Shown: positions 36,079 to 47,476 of the stretch, one piece after another
Layout: each line of letters starts with the position of its first letter
Numbering within the stretch: position 1 is the stretch's first letter
Assembly (NCBI GenBank): GCA_001600615.1
Contig: BCKK01000002.1
Span: 154,809-218,808 of the forward strand
Direction: 5' to 3'
Length of the DNA stretch: 64,000 bases
Source: Dioszegia crocea
Lineage: Eukaryota; Basidiomycota; Tremellomycetes; Tremellales; Bulleribasidiaceae
The notes under the pieces: model-generated
The model's input: the letters and a program-made list of their open reading frames with translations, nothing else
Database searches by the model: none
Told to the model about the DNA's origin: nothing
Translations under genes and position numbers: made by a program

Positions 36079-36507
36079 GCTGAAAGCTTCGGGATGCCCT
36101 CACCCTGCATCAAGGGGGTGTGGGAAATTGGGCGGAGGGGAACAGCTCGGGCAGCTCGGGTGTCCTCGACGATAAACTTCGAGTCGGCTAGCGAGGGGGG
36201 TTGGGGGGGGAGGGGGGAGAGGGGGTCTGGAGGGGGTAACGTCGGCTGGCCCAGGTACGTCGGATGAAGGGCAAAGAGAGGAGTGGGAAGGGGGAAGGGG
36301 TGGCCGGTTATATATCGTGCACGGTGTCACAAGGTTGGTTGACAGGCGCGTGCTCTGACACCCATTTCTGCTTCCGTGCTCCCATCCTACTCCACTGTGG
36401 AGATGGCGGACAGTCATGGGGCTGGTAAGGGCACCAGCACGCTCAATGCCCCGTGCCTACCCTAGGTCAGACGCAGAATGCTATTATCATGTATGCATGG
36501 GAAAAAA
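36079..36507. promoter_or_regulatory. Promoter/leader of Cys-rich gene with strong G-quadruplex tract
   Basis: Plus-strand G-runs at 36195-36236 (six, eight, six, five and five Gs in a row with 1-4 nt loops) lie about 120 nt 5' of the start codon of the minus-strand gene. A TTATATAT box follows at about 36308-36315. The same gap must contain the 3' UTR of NAS6. Confidence 0.6.
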
Positions 36508-37677
36508 TCAATCTCTAGGACCGACTTTGCTGACCACAAACGCCCGGACCTTTTTCTGCTCCTCACCACCAACGCCGTCAATCTCCTCCGGGGTCTGTGA
36601 TTCCAGGTTTGGCTGATGGTGATCAGCACAGTCTTTCCCCTCTTCAAAGTCGACTAAGCTTACTCTCTCACGATCGGCCCCGGCCTCTATCAGCATGACG
36701 GCCACAGCTCCATGCCCTGATTCCATCGCAAGATGCATCGGCGTATTGCCTGTTGATGTCAGCTGCAGATCCCGTCACGAACCGAGTAATCGTATCAGCT
36801 CACCTGCTCTGTCCGCACCATTCAGTCGGGTCTTTGGTCTTCCCTCCGGCGGATTGAGTAGAATGTTGACGAAGGCCGTTGAGCCAGTTGTGGCGGCTCT
36901 ATGCAGGGGAAACTGGGACGCTCGGTCTTTGGCGTTGATCTGATAGTATCAGCATCGTTCTTTATTCTCATATCGCTTGAATGAAGCCACTAGGGCGAAC
37001 GGCGTAAGCCATCGAGACAAACTCACATCTGCACCTTTCGCTATCAACGCTTTGCCGATCTAAGCCATCAGCCCGGCCTCTCATGCCTTGAGAAGAATGA
37101 TCTTACTGGTGTATATCCTTTCGATGCAGCATAATGTCTGACTCTTCAGTATTACTCTCGAGACAAAGTAGGGCATTTTGGCTTACAATGGTGTCTGGCC
37201 CTTCTCGTTGGCCGCATTAGCGTCCGCGCCCGCATTCAACAGCTCATGTGTGGCCTCCAGTCTTCCACTCGCGGCTGCACTGTCAGCTATTGTGAGACAA
37301 TCATGAGATCCATCTCAGCCGCATGGCTGGACACACTCACCAGCAACCATCAGACTTGTCCAACCCATCAAATCCCTAATGTCCACCTCTGGGTGAAAAG
37401 ACATGAGGAGCTGTATCATCCCGAGATTTCCAGTCGTGCACGCCCAGTGCAGCGGTGTTCTCCCATCCTGGTACCCGAGTCAGCTCTACTTCGGAGATGA
37501 CCAATGATGAGCAGATTAGCATACCTCGTCTTTTGCATTTATCAGTTTAGGGTCTTCAGTCAGGAGCGATTTTGCCAGACCAGGTTGACCTGTTTGGGTG
37601 AGCTCTCGACTACGCGACCTCGGTAAGAGATGAGCCTCACCTTCTAGAGCCGCTTTGTGCAGTGAGAATGCTGACAT
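36508..37677 (-). CDS. NAS6: Gankyrin/Nas6-like proteasome assembly chaperone
   Basis: Predicted 252-aa ankyrin-repeat protein of the Nas6/PSMD10 type, which binds the Rpt3 C-domain during assembly of the 19S proteasome base. Exons (minus): 37641-37677, 37525-37589, 37341-37467, 37187-37274, 37107-37137, 37027-37059, 36804-36939, 36508-36749. About six ankyrin repeats can be seen, starting with SAFSLHKAALEGQPGLAKSL, GRTPLHWACTTGNLGMIQLL and GWTSLMVAAASGRLEATHEL, and ending with GNTPMHLAMESGHGAVAVML. The repeat spacing and N-terminal cap fit Nas6 better than a generic ankyrin protein. A charged 50-residue tail (EEIDGVGGEEQKKV) extends past the last repeat. Confidence 0.88.
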
Positions 37678-38032
37678 GTTTGCGAGTGAGGGAAGATGTA
37701 TCGAGAAGGGTGAGTTGGGCAGACAACGCGCAATCGATGTGGAGGCGTAAATCGACTTGGCGAGTTTGGCGAGACCCGTGCGACGTGTTTCAAGTTTTGG
37801 GTCCGCCCTGTCCTGCCAGGCTGGTTGCCTTTTGGACGCTGGGCGGTTGTAACACCGAGCAGCCGGCAGACATGCAGAAAGGAAGACGATCTGCAGAGAA
37901 GAGGGACTTCAGGTAGTGTCTGTGCAGCGAGTCGAAAATTTCAGTAGACATCTGTCGTATTCCATGATATGCTACATAGCTGACCCTAAGACGCTTTGTA
38001 CTTCCTGCCTTTCGTTCTCTCCACTGCTGCCT
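37678..38032. other. Intergenic between NAS6 and SDR gene
   Basis: This 355-nt gap holds the NAS6 promoter and the 3' end of the SDR transcript. No coding or structured signal was found. Confidence 0.4.
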
Positions 38033-39356
38033 TTAGTACACCTTCTTCGTGGCCTCTCCGTACTCCTTCCCATAAACTTTCTCAGCCCGAACCGTCTCCT
38101 CCCTAACAACCCTCAAGAAGTCCCGCTCATCGGTATACTTAGGCCGCCACCCAATACTCTTACTCCTATCCGCCTTCCCTCGCGCATTGCTGCCCATGTA
38201 AAAGCTCCCACCATAATACTTATCCATCTCCTCTTTCGACAGCGGGGTAGGCTGCGACTTGTCCCCAAACTTATTCTCAACGAGCGCCTGACCTATCGCC
38301 TGCCCAGCTGCCAAAAGTGTGTATTCACCGGCGATACCGAGGTAAAATCCGGATTTACCATGTCCGATATCGCCCTTCTGCGCGCGTTGATAGACTGTCG
38401 TGAAGAGATCTCCGATATCGCTAATGTTGACGTGAGGCCAGATGTTCGCGCCTGGACATATCAGTGATCGGGAACCTTGAAGTCAGTGGTTTGCTCACCC
38501 TTTCCAACGAGACCAGCCACACCTCGGTCTAGCGCGATTCGCGATAGCGTAGGCATCTGGTCTGAGAAGCTGTTGGAAATACCCTTGTCGTACACCTCGC
38601 CCTTGCCCTGACCCCAGATGGTCGAAGGAAGAATGATGAAGCTCTTCAGGTCTCCCTTAGCGTCCGCCTCGTTGATGGCAATGTCGACTTCCCGGTGAGG
38701 CGCCGAAGACGGGATTTCTTCGAGAGATAAGAGGGCGGGAGAGTCTTTGGTTTTAGGGGTAGGGTTGAGATCGGTGTATGTCTAAGGCGTCAACTCTTTT
38801 CATCCGCGTCAAATCTTTTCATCCAAAAGATAGAGATCGCGACTTACAATGTCATTCGCATACTCTCCCTTTGCTTGATCAATCATAACCCCCGTCCCAG
38901 AAGTCTGGATGAACAGACTCCTGTGACCCGTACGTTCCTTCCGCTTCTTCATACCCGCCATCAAGGCCTTGACGCCCTCGAGATCATCGGCGCTTGCAGT
39001 GTTGATGACTACATCCGCCTCTTCTGCCGCCTTGATGAGCTTGTCGTGCTCTTCCAGAGACCCCTGGAGCACCTTGATGGTCGTCCCTGACGGCAGGGAG
39101 AGCTGATCGAATAGCGGAGCCTTGTCGGCGGAGCGGACAAGGCATGTGATGGTTGATGGAGGTGTGGGAAGAGCGAGAAGCTTAGTAAGGACTGTGCCTC
39201 CCTGTAGAGTCAGCCAGAGTTTATAGGCCAAGTGGGGACAAAAAGCTCACGATGTAGCCTGTCGCTCCAAGGAAAAATACGTTTTTGCCTGCTGTCTGGG
39301 ACACTGAGGGGGGTGAGCTCTTTGGTGTGGCTCGTTCCTACACTTCACGACTTACT
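38033..39356 (-). CDS. NAD(P)-binding extended SDR / NmrA-like protein, start codon split by intron
   Basis: Predicted 369-aa Rossmann-fold protein. Exons (minus): 39356 (single A of the ATG), 39251-39303, 38848-39201, 38499-38781, 38033-38451. Joining A at 39356 to TG at 39303-39302 across a 52-nt intron gives MSQTAGKNVFFLGATGYIGG, a perfect Rossmann N-terminus with GxxGxxG; no other ATG in this frame precedes it. Later landmarks are VVINTASADD, LFIQTSGTGVM, FIILPSTIWGQG and GDIGHGKSGFYLGIAGEY. The family includes atypical epimerases and redox-sensing NmrA proteins, and the substrate cannot be assigned. The usual YxxxK is not obvious (the nearest is in the GEYAND region), so catalytic activity is uncertain. 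Confidence 0.85.
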
Positions 39357-39659
39357 GGTTGCTTTTGATTGTAATGTTCGATACTGCGAGAGAGTTGGTT
39401 GTGAAGATGGTACTTGAATGCAGACGCAGCCTTGAGATGGATGACTAGCAAAGTCATACTCAAGTGGAGGCATGTAGTGGGAGGCATGATGTCACACCTA
39501 TGGCGTTTAACCGGAGTTTAACCGGGTCCATGATTGATTTTTGGGCTGGGGAGAACGCTTCGCCCATGCAAATGCAAGATGGACTAACTATGGTAGACAA
39601 ATCACAGACAACATACAGCGCCATCGGACATCTGCTGCGCCCAAATAAAAATCCCGCAC

Positions 39660-41322
39660 CTACACCGCCAACGCCTCCACCTTATCCGCAACCCCATCCA
39701 CCTCCTTCTCCTCCTCCGCATTCTCTGCTCCTTCCCCAGCCTCGCCCGACGCTTGCTTATCATAGCCTTCCCGTTCCTCCTCTTCTGCTCTCTGTACACG
39801 GCATCAGCGACATTCATACCCCAAAAACAAAAGGCGTCACTCACATATCTCGCCAACATCCGACTGATATCCCAATCATCCTCCTCTGCCTCCTCATCAT
39901 CTTCATACAGCTCCCCTCCAAAATCAAACATATCCTTCCCAGTCATACCCGTCATCTTGCCCATGGCACGTTGTGATGCCTTGGCCTTCTCCATCGCTTC
40001 CGCTTCCGCCTGCTTCTTCGCCACTCGGGTCTTTTTCCAGACGGCGAAAGTTTCAGGTGTAACGGGTGTGAGGGGTTGTTTTAGCTTGTGGCGCTAGGGG
40101 CGGGTCAGCTGTATGGCCCAGGTCCAGCGGGGTCTAAGTAGCTCACCTCAACTTCCAAGAAGTCCGCCAAGGATATTTGCTCCTTCTTTGCCTCCTCCTC
40201 TGCCTTCTTCTTGTCCGCCTTCAATACGAAACCTGGTGGTAGCGCATGTCTATAGTGGCATTTGTCACCTGCACCATCAGCTCCGCGGACATGAGATCCA
40301 GTATACCGACTCACCTCCTCCTGGCTATTAAAATGTCAGCTATAAGCTCTTTACAGTTTCAAATCTCATCAGTAATAGCCGACTTACGCATTCCCAGCTG
40401 AGACGTTAGCGGATTCCAGAGAAGTTCACGAGAGCAAGACAACTCACAACCATCCATACTTCTTATCCTCGATAGCCTGAACAAAGAATTTGCACACAAT
40501 CTATAAATATCAGCTTTGGTACACGAATCGACATGGAAACAGCTCACATCCGTCGCGTTCGTTTGTCTCTTTGACTGCTGCTCGACGACATCTCGTAACT
40601 TCTCTTCGTCCCATCCTGCCATATCGTCTGAAGCACATGTCAGCCATGCGAATCTCAAGTCAAGGGTTCTGCCGAGTACGCACCTTTTGTTTTGTCCAGA
40701 GCCTCCTTTTCTCTCGTATCCTCGTAAATGTTGACTTTGGCTGCTTTCCGCTCGACATTTGGGTCGTGTGAGAATTTACATTTGTTCCCTGAAACATGTA
40801 TCAGCCGCTGTCTCTTCGCCGGCGCCAGAATGCCGTGAGCTAACCTTTCTCGCAATGACCTGCTTTGAAGAAGACACATAGTACCTGGCCACTCGTCAGT
40901 TCCGCACATTGTTGCGAAGCGCGATAGAGCTGATCTACTTACGGTCTTTGGATCTGTCCCAAATGCCACCTTCTGTATCTGTGCCGGTCTGAACAGTTCC
41001 GCCTCCATCTTCTTTTTGGCCTCCATCCTCGCCTTCTCATCGAGCTTGTCCTGCTTCTCCTTCGCTTTCAACAGCTAGACACATTAGCTCCACCTCCTAG
41101 AAATTTGTCCAGTTCCACACTCACATCAGCAGGTGATTTCCCAGCCATAGATTGCTGTTTTTGTATCGTCGCAATAGTCTTTTGAACCTTGGACGACTTG
41201 TTCTTATTCTTCATCCCGAACGTCTACAGCCTTGGTCAGCTCCCCAATCCCCCTCGCAATACCCTGTGGCAAAAAGTCGGAGATGGGCGAACCTTGTCAT
41301 CTTTGATGGCTTTTGGCGGCAT
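39660..41322 (-). CDS. TMA46: CCCH zinc-finger translation factor Tma46 (DFRP1/ZC3H15)
   Basis: Predicted 353-aa ribosome-associated partner of the DRG-family GTPase Rbg1. Exons (minus): 41293-41322, 41125-41223, 40943-41074, 40845-40884, 40684-40788, 40548-40627, 40448-40500, 40388-40397, 40315-40324, 40147-40268, 39845-40093, 39660-39791. N-terminus [18 protein letters not shown] is typical. First CCCH finger: [19 protein letters not shown]. Second: CKFFVQ ... [18 protein letters not shown], whose middle is coded by two consecutive 10-nt exons (40388-40397 and 40315-40324). The DFRP domain follows ([29 protein letters not shown]) and an acidic tail. Length equals the yeast protein. The start codon lies in the first 30-nt exon. 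Confidence 0.93.
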
Positions 41323-41671
41323 TTTGAGGAGATCTTTTTCCGGTGCTTCCGATGCTGTCAGGCGATTACGATGATTCTCTGTCGATGATTGGAGGGCTGT
41401 AGGCCTTTTGCAGGTTGCAGCCTTAGTGGGTATGATCTGGGAAGAGGTTGCTGAATTCTGCCGCCAGTCAAGAGGTTGTTACTCAAAATCGATTACCCAC
41501 GTCACATGTCGGCCGTGGGAAAGTATGTAAGTGACGCGACTGACCTCCACCTCCTCCCTCTCTCTTCCTCCCTCCCTCACTCACTCAACCTTCCACCTCT
41601 ACTAGAGGTATCATCATCCTTACTAAGCCTAGCCCCGCATCCCATAGCCTTTATCCGTCCGAATATCAGCT
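41323..41671. promoter_or_regulatory. Divergent promoter, TMA46 / HOP2
   Basis: This 349-nt spacer ends in a CT-rich tract (about 41540-41610, CCTCCCTCTCTCTTCC) just before the HOP2 start, typical of a fungal 5' leader. Confidence 0.45.
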
Positions 41672-43056
41672 ATGCCGCCCAAGAAAGAGGCAAAGGAGAA
41701 GCAGATCAAGGGCGATGAAGGTACGTCTGACCTTTCCAGAAGGAAGGAAGGCCTTGAGATGGGTACGAGGCTGACTGGACAGCCGATGAGGTGACTTGCT
41801 CCATCTCGTATCAAGACAAAAATGTGCTGATGCAGTATAGATGGTGCTAAATTACCTTAAATCGGTAAGTTTACTACTTGGACCATCTTACAACTTGGAG
41901 GAAGCAATACTGACTGAGCAGGTTAATCGCCCTTATGCCAGTAGTGAGCTAGCGCCCTCATGCGCGATGCAAAGCTAAGCTCATCAACAGCCGACGTATC
42001 TGCCAACCTCAAGAACAAAGTGCCTAAAGCCGCTGCGCAGAAAGTCTTGCAGGCCCTAGCGGGTGAGTAGATGACGTGAGAGTCGTGGCTGTCTTTAGTG
42101 CCGTCCAGCTGATGAGGTAGACCGCGGAGATATCACACTGAAGCCATATGGTAAACAGACCATCTTTGTGTATAACCAGGTGAGCAGCTGAGAGCACTCA
42201 ACCCGGGTCCACCCTTCCTTCCTCTGACAACATTACCCCTGGCCCATATAACGCGCTGACGATCAGGACAAACTGCCCGTCATGTCTGCTGAGGAGATGG
42301 GAGCTCTTGATGCTGAGCTCAAGACGGCTCAGGAGTCAACGAAGGACCTTCGGGAGGAATTGAGAGTGCTAGAGAAGAGTGCGTTTTCGCTTCATCAGGA
42401 TAGCCGTGACAAGCAGCTGATGATAAGATCTGGCGCTATCAGAATCGATACCAAAGACGAAGGATCTACCGGTGGCCATACGCACTATCGAGGAAGAGGT
42501 GAGTCGGACGTTGTGGGAGGAAGACGCGATCACTGACGAAGTAGAACAAAATCACTCTAGGCGCTCTCGCACCATACCGATCCGATGGCGACACACCTCA
42601 AGTTCAGCCACTCACTACTGAAGAGATCAAGCAGATCGACCTTGACTTCATCCGCTGGCGCAAAGTGTGGGTAGACCGGCGGAAGGTGTACAAGGAGTGA
42701 GTTGCAGGCTCGCGTTATGTCGGGATCAATAGCTCACTATCATTAGACTCACATCCCAATTCGGCGAGATGGGAATGATGATCAACGACGACTGGCGCGA
42801 AGATCAAGGTATTACCGAAGATGACGAGGAAGCAATCGAACTTGAAAAGGGCGAGTTCTGTAAACCTCAACCGATCGCTCGACCCACTCCAAAGACCGCT
42901 CGACCGAAAACAAAACTACTCACTCCGCCTTCATCCGCCAGTACCGCCGTCAACAAGTCAGCACCTGCCTCAAAACGTTCCCTCTCCATTAGCGATGCCG
43001 CCAGCAGTCAAGAACCGAAACCGAAGAAGAAGGCAAAAAAGGCGGCGGCGGCGTAA
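41672..43056 (+). CDS. HOP2: Meiotic recombination protein Hop2 (TBPIP family)
   Basis: Predicted 287-aa Hop2, partner of Mnd1 in stimulating Dmc1/Rad51 strand exchange in meiosis. Exons: 41672-41720, 41783-41790, 41841-41864, 41922-41943, 41991-42062, 42121-42179, 42267-42378, 42443-42498, 42545-42696, 42747-43056. The winged-helix domain reads MVLNYLKSVNRPYASTDVSA through KAAAQKVLQALADRGDI to YGKQTIFVYNQDKLP; coiled-coil helices follow (LDAELKTAQESTKDLREELR, VAIRTIEEE). The second half ends in a Lys/Ala-rich tail. Exons 2-4 are 8, 24 and 22 nt; exon 4 has two possible donors three bases apart (GTAGTGAG or GTGAGC), which would add or drop one Ser. It suggests a capacity for meiosis. Confidence 0.87.
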
Positions 43057-43292
43057 TCGATAGGCGTCAGGTCTGAGCTGTGAAGGGGGAGACAAGGGGC
43101 TGACGAGTTGTATCACTGCTGTATCATACTTCATGTGTGTATATCCCTCATGTATCACTGCGCACATCGTGAGCAGGCGCATAAGTGCCAGCGGATAGTC
43201 ATTAGCATCTGATGACACGCAAAGCCCGGTTCCCACTGATGCATAGGATCAAGATTTTGCTAGATTATTATCTCTTTGGGGTGCAACACCCC

Positions 43293-45820
43293 CTAGATAG
43301 TCTGAGCCTGGGCGACACCCTGTCCCTTCGCTGCCATCCTGTTCCCCCTCTTCTCAGCATTGGCATCGGCCGCAGCAGCCTCAGTCTCCTCCAGCGATTG
43401 TGTATCGGGGAGGATGACATTGTTGACCAAGAACAGGGTGACAAAGATCCCAACAGCGCAAACGCAGGTACCGACAATGACGATTGTGCGCTACTCATCA
43501 GCCTGTATCCTCCTGACAACTAGACGGTTCTGGCATACCTGAGCTTCATCCTGAGCACGCTGAAGAGCCTGTCTCGGCGCCGTGTCAAGCCCGTACTGCA
43601 CAGCAAATCCGAAAGGGTTGGCATAAGCCGCAGCGGCGAGAGTTTCATTCTGCATATAGACGCTGATCCGGTCAGGGACAATGTTGGTCCACATCGCTCC
43701 TCCAATGGCGGATCCGATCCCGCTCTGCCTCGTCAGTTCGGTACAGCCTGCGATAAGGCCGACTTACGGAGAGGTAGAAGACAATAAGGTATGCAGCGGT
43801 GATTGCGCCTAGGTTTTCGTGTGGTGCCGCAGACTGAATGACGGCCTGTGCGATCAGCTTGGGACTCTTTCTCGAGGCGGCGCAGTACATACCTGGGTCG
43901 GGAAACTGATACAGCCAATACCGAAACCTTTGATTGTCTGAACAGCGATAAATTCGCCAAGACTATTGCTCGATTGTCGGAAACGGATCATGAGACCGAA
44001 AGCGAGGGTCTGGACGACAAACCCGAGGATAATCTGAGTTGTCAGTGATCGATCTATCCTCGATTGATGGACTGGCTTACTATAGGCTTGATACGGCGGG
44101 TATACCTGACGACCATCGCTGCGAAGATGGCAATGATCGTAGCTGCGAATGAGGGCACAGTCGAAAGACGAGCGGCGGTCTTGACGTCTATTCCTGCGGC
44201 GACGACGACTGCAGATGTCAGCGAGGGCTACAGACCTCCGGGTATTGACACTTACAGAAAGTGTTGAGATAACCGCTGACGATCCGACCCGCCATGGGAT
44301 GAATGAGAGCAATGAGCATACAGCCAATGATTGTCTTGTTGCGCATGAGCCGGAAGGGAATAAGCGGGTGGGGCGCGAGGTAGTGCTCGTATAGGCCGAA
44401 AGCGACCACAAAGAGGGCGCCGAGGATGAGAAGAGCAATTGCATGGGCTGGTCATCAGCACCTGCGGCGGGCCACTGGCGGAAACAAGGGAGACTCACGG
44501 TCTGACCATCGGGCGGTACGGGAGTTGGCAAGTGTGATGGTGACCTTGATGATCAGTGTTGGCAAGGCAACAAAACTCACAAAGAACATTCCGAAACCGA
44601 GAACAAAGAGCAACAACCCGATGAAGTCCAACTGAGAGTATCAGCTGCGATCGCCCTTTTGCTCCTTGTCTGCGGAAGAAGTGAGAGACTCACCTGCCAG
44701 AATAGGGCCTTCGCACCCAACTTGAACCTATGCCAACTAAGCTGTTGCCCACGCGTCGCAGCTCGGATCTCAGCCCGGTGGACTCTGGGTGCCCGTGTGC
44801 CTCGCCAGAGAACGAGAATGATGGGGATCGCGAAGATGGGGGTGAGGATGATGAAGATACCTACGGCATCAGCCTGGAATGCAGAGCATCACTGAGAGAA
44901 AAGAGGCTCACCGTATCCCCATCGCCATCTCCACATCGTCGTATTGTTCTGTAAGAATGCGTCGACAACGTCTCCTGCGACCCAAGTATTGATGGCTCCT
45001 GGAATTGAGGGGAAGATAGTCCACCAGACTGGATAATTAGCGATTGCAGCGGGCGACTGAGCTGGTTGCACTTACATCGGTTCCTCAGACTTGAGATGTC
45101 GCTTGATTGTCAGCTCCTCCGACCAGAGAGCGGAAATGAACATACGAGATGATGATGTTCTGGAGCAAGAACAGACCAGTGATTCCTAGGATATATATGG
45201 AATTCCCGACTGCAAACTGAACTGTGGATCGTCAGCCAGGGCGATACTTGTAACGATGGAAAACCTCACCAATACCATTCGAAGAAGCCACGATGATATA
45301 CCCCACCACGTAGAATACGACACAGCCGATATACGCATTGACACGTCCGAAGACATCGGCGAATTTAGCGATGGGTGGCTGTGACATCGCTTGGAAGACA
45401 GCAGTGACGGTGTTGATTGTTGCTTGAAGTGCATGTTGGCCAAACGACGCAGAAACGGCAGTTTCAAGGAATCGACCCGAAGTAGATTGATCTGTGGCCG
45501 TCAGCAATCCATCCATCCATGATGCCGGGCCTGACGGACTTACTAAGAGCTAGTGTATAAGCGAGAAGAGCAAAACCACCGTAGAGCAAAACAAGCAGCT
45601 TGACGTTGATCCGATCTGCGAGATATTCCATCTCTACCACACCCTTGGACTTCTCCTCGACCAGCGTGTCATTGGTTGATGAGGCATCTTCGAGTGAGTC
45701 TCGGTCAGATGGCGGGGCGGCGAGTCGATCCTTCTTTTCTGATGTAGGCGATGAAGGGGTGGAGGGAGAAACGGCGCCTTCGCGCAGAAGCTGGAGAGTG
45801 ACGGTGTGGGATTGAGACAT
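43293..45820 (-). CDS. MFS siderophore-iron transporter
   Basis: Predicted 634-aa proton-coupled major facilitator transporter of the ARN/SIT/Mir siderophore family. Exons (minus): 45544-45820, 45270-45491, 45146-45221, 45076-45101, 44912-45028, 44694-44860, 44581-44631, 44499-44544, 44256-44447, 44081-44208, 43893-44033, 43768-43845, 43539-43724, 43293-43490. A cytosolic Ser/Thr-rich N-terminus precedes about 14 membrane helices. Family marks are LLYGGFALLAYTLAL, MSQPPIAKFADVFGR (MFS loop 2-3), WRWGYGIFIILTPIF, and the C-terminal extracellular-loop region IVPDRISVYMQNETLAAAAY with the conserved Tyr. The intron at 44545-44580 is 36 nt. Two ATCTGATAA sites and a TATATATAT box lie upstream, suggesting control by iron through a GATA-type repressor. 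Confidence 0.93.
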
Positions 45821-46138
45821 TTCGGTCGATGTGGGTATCCCTCAGATCACAATGAGTCAAATGGGTGAGAGAGGATAAGACGGCGGCACGGTATATATAT
45901 CACCACCCTGGCCCCACTCGACTTGCATTTGGAGTACATACTCCCACTCATCTGACGCCAAAAGGAAAATTTCACAAGTCGGCCGAAATCTCGAAAGAGC
46001 GATGACTGCTCCACATGATCAGTACCTTAGCTTGGCCAAGATGCCGCGATATCACAACGCGCTAGTGAACGGCGCAAGACGAGAGGAAGACTTCGCTTTG
46101 GGATAGGGAACACGGCATGGAGGCTAGCGTCAAACGAT

Positions 46139-46147
46139 ATCTGATAA
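46139..46147 (+). promoter_or_regulatory. ATCTGATAA iron-GATA site 1
   Basis: Exact match to the ATCWGATAA consensus known for SreA/Sre1-type iron-responsive GATA factors in other fungi; about 320 nt 5' of the siderophore-transporter ATG. Binding here is inferred. Confidence 0.6.
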
Positions 46148-46170
46148 GCGATTCAGGGTAGAGATGACTT

Positions 46171-46179
46171 ATCTGATAA
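46171..46179 (+). promoter_or_regulatory. ATCTGATAA iron-GATA site 2
   Basis: Second exact copy, same orientation, 32 bp (about three helical turns) from the first; flanked as ACTTATCTGATAAAAG, so the reverse strand also reads TTATCAGATAA. Confidence 0.6.
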
Positions 46180-46586
46180 AAGAACGACATCGCTCCAATT
46201 GATGTCGGCCGGATTTAGTGCGGAACCGCTTACGGTATATCCGATCGAGGAATGTGGCGGTTGAGCGAGTGCGTGGAGGGAAATCTCCATCGCTGACTTA
46301 CGTTGTGGTAAGTCGGCACTGCCGCATTGTCCGTAGCTGGCAGTAGAACATTCAACATTTCGGAGTGGGAATAGGACCCACCGAAAGCTTACAATTGGGT
46401 CCTATCAAGCGGTGCATCGTGGAGATGTCAGGCACACCTGATGACGGAACTTATTGCTGGCTGCAGCAGTATCCCGGGTGGGAAGAAGTAATGGCCAGAC
46501 TCAGCCTGTAGGCTGGTGGAAGCTCACAGAATGTCCATGATACATACATAGTAGATAGATTGCAGATGATACAGATCAAACGAGCA

Positions 46587-47476
46587 TCAATGACACGCAA
46601 GGCCCTTGCCGAACGCCCCGTTAAGTACCGATCTGGGAGGAGTCAGCTGAGCCTCAACGTTTCCAAACTTTCAGGTTGATCACTCACCCAACGTCCATCT
46701 CGCCCTCATACAAGACATGCCCGATGAAAGCGCCGACAACAATGGAGAGGAATAGATATGTGTTGTAGGTCATAGCGACCAGCATGAGCTGATGGCATTA
46801 GATCTCGGCATCTCAGACTCACTGACTACTATCACTAAGCCTGCCAATCGAACTCACCCAGAATGAGATAGCCACGGACAGGGCATACATGCCAGCCCGC
46901 ATGACCCGTACGTGCGGAGTAAGCTTGACACTTGGCTGTCAGCTTTGGGCCAAGACGCCATCTGTCCGGCCACTCACACTCCTGCCCTACTGCCCGCCCC
47001 AGAACCCCCTTCAATCGTCTGATAGCTGTTCGGTATAGCTGGCATGGCAGACTCGCGCCTGCTTTCTCTCCGCCCTGCAGCGGTTCCGGCTTTATCGGCG
47101 TTATGCAGTGCGTATGCGATCGAGGTGTCGAATTGCTTGATGTAGTGCAATAGTGAGGCGTATAAGATTGATATTATAATGACTACTAAGCTGACAGACT
47201 CAGCCCCAAGCATTATCCGAGGTCCGCTGCTCACGCAACTTACTCACCAGGATATGGCCATGGTCATCCACCCCGTGATGTGCCAAGACGAGAACACAAC
47301 GCAGACATCCTCGATCTGGTTATTCCACAGCATGTTCATCTGGACGAAGCGTCAGTCAGGCAATCGCTTCCAGCCATCTCGCCCAGCGGTCGACATACCG
47401 AGCACATTGGCATATCGCCCATTGGCGGCATCGGCATTTCGTGGCCACCATGGTGTCCCGAGTGCCCCGAATCCAT
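46587..47476 (-). CDS. Ctr-type high-affinity copper transporter
   Basis: Predicted 200-aa Ctr copper transporter. Exons (minus): 47399-47476, 47248-47339, 46978-47190, 46858-46930, 46688-46788, 46587-46632. The extracellular N-terminus is Met/His-rich (MDSGHSGHHGGHEMPMPPMG, then MPMC and MNMLWN), as needed for Cu(I) capture. Helix 1 starts at CVVFSSWHITGWMTMAIS; after a cytosolic loop come helix 2 with MLVAMTYNTYLF (the MxxxM filter) and helix 3 with the GAFIGH (GxxxG-like) packing motif. The C-terminus ends in LACH, a metal-binding Cys/His tail. The length fits the short Ctr1/Ctr4 type. Orthology to a named CTR gene cannot be settled by eye. Confidence 0.93.

Larger units (their letters stand above)
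45821..46586. promoter_or_regulatory. Siderophore-transporter promoter and CTR 3' region
   Basis: This 766-nt gap carries TATATATAT at 45892-45900 (72 nt 5' of the transporter ATG), a GATAAG at 45874-45879, and two exact ATCTGATAA sites at 46139-46147 and 46171-46179. No coding sequence was found. Confidence 0.6.
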
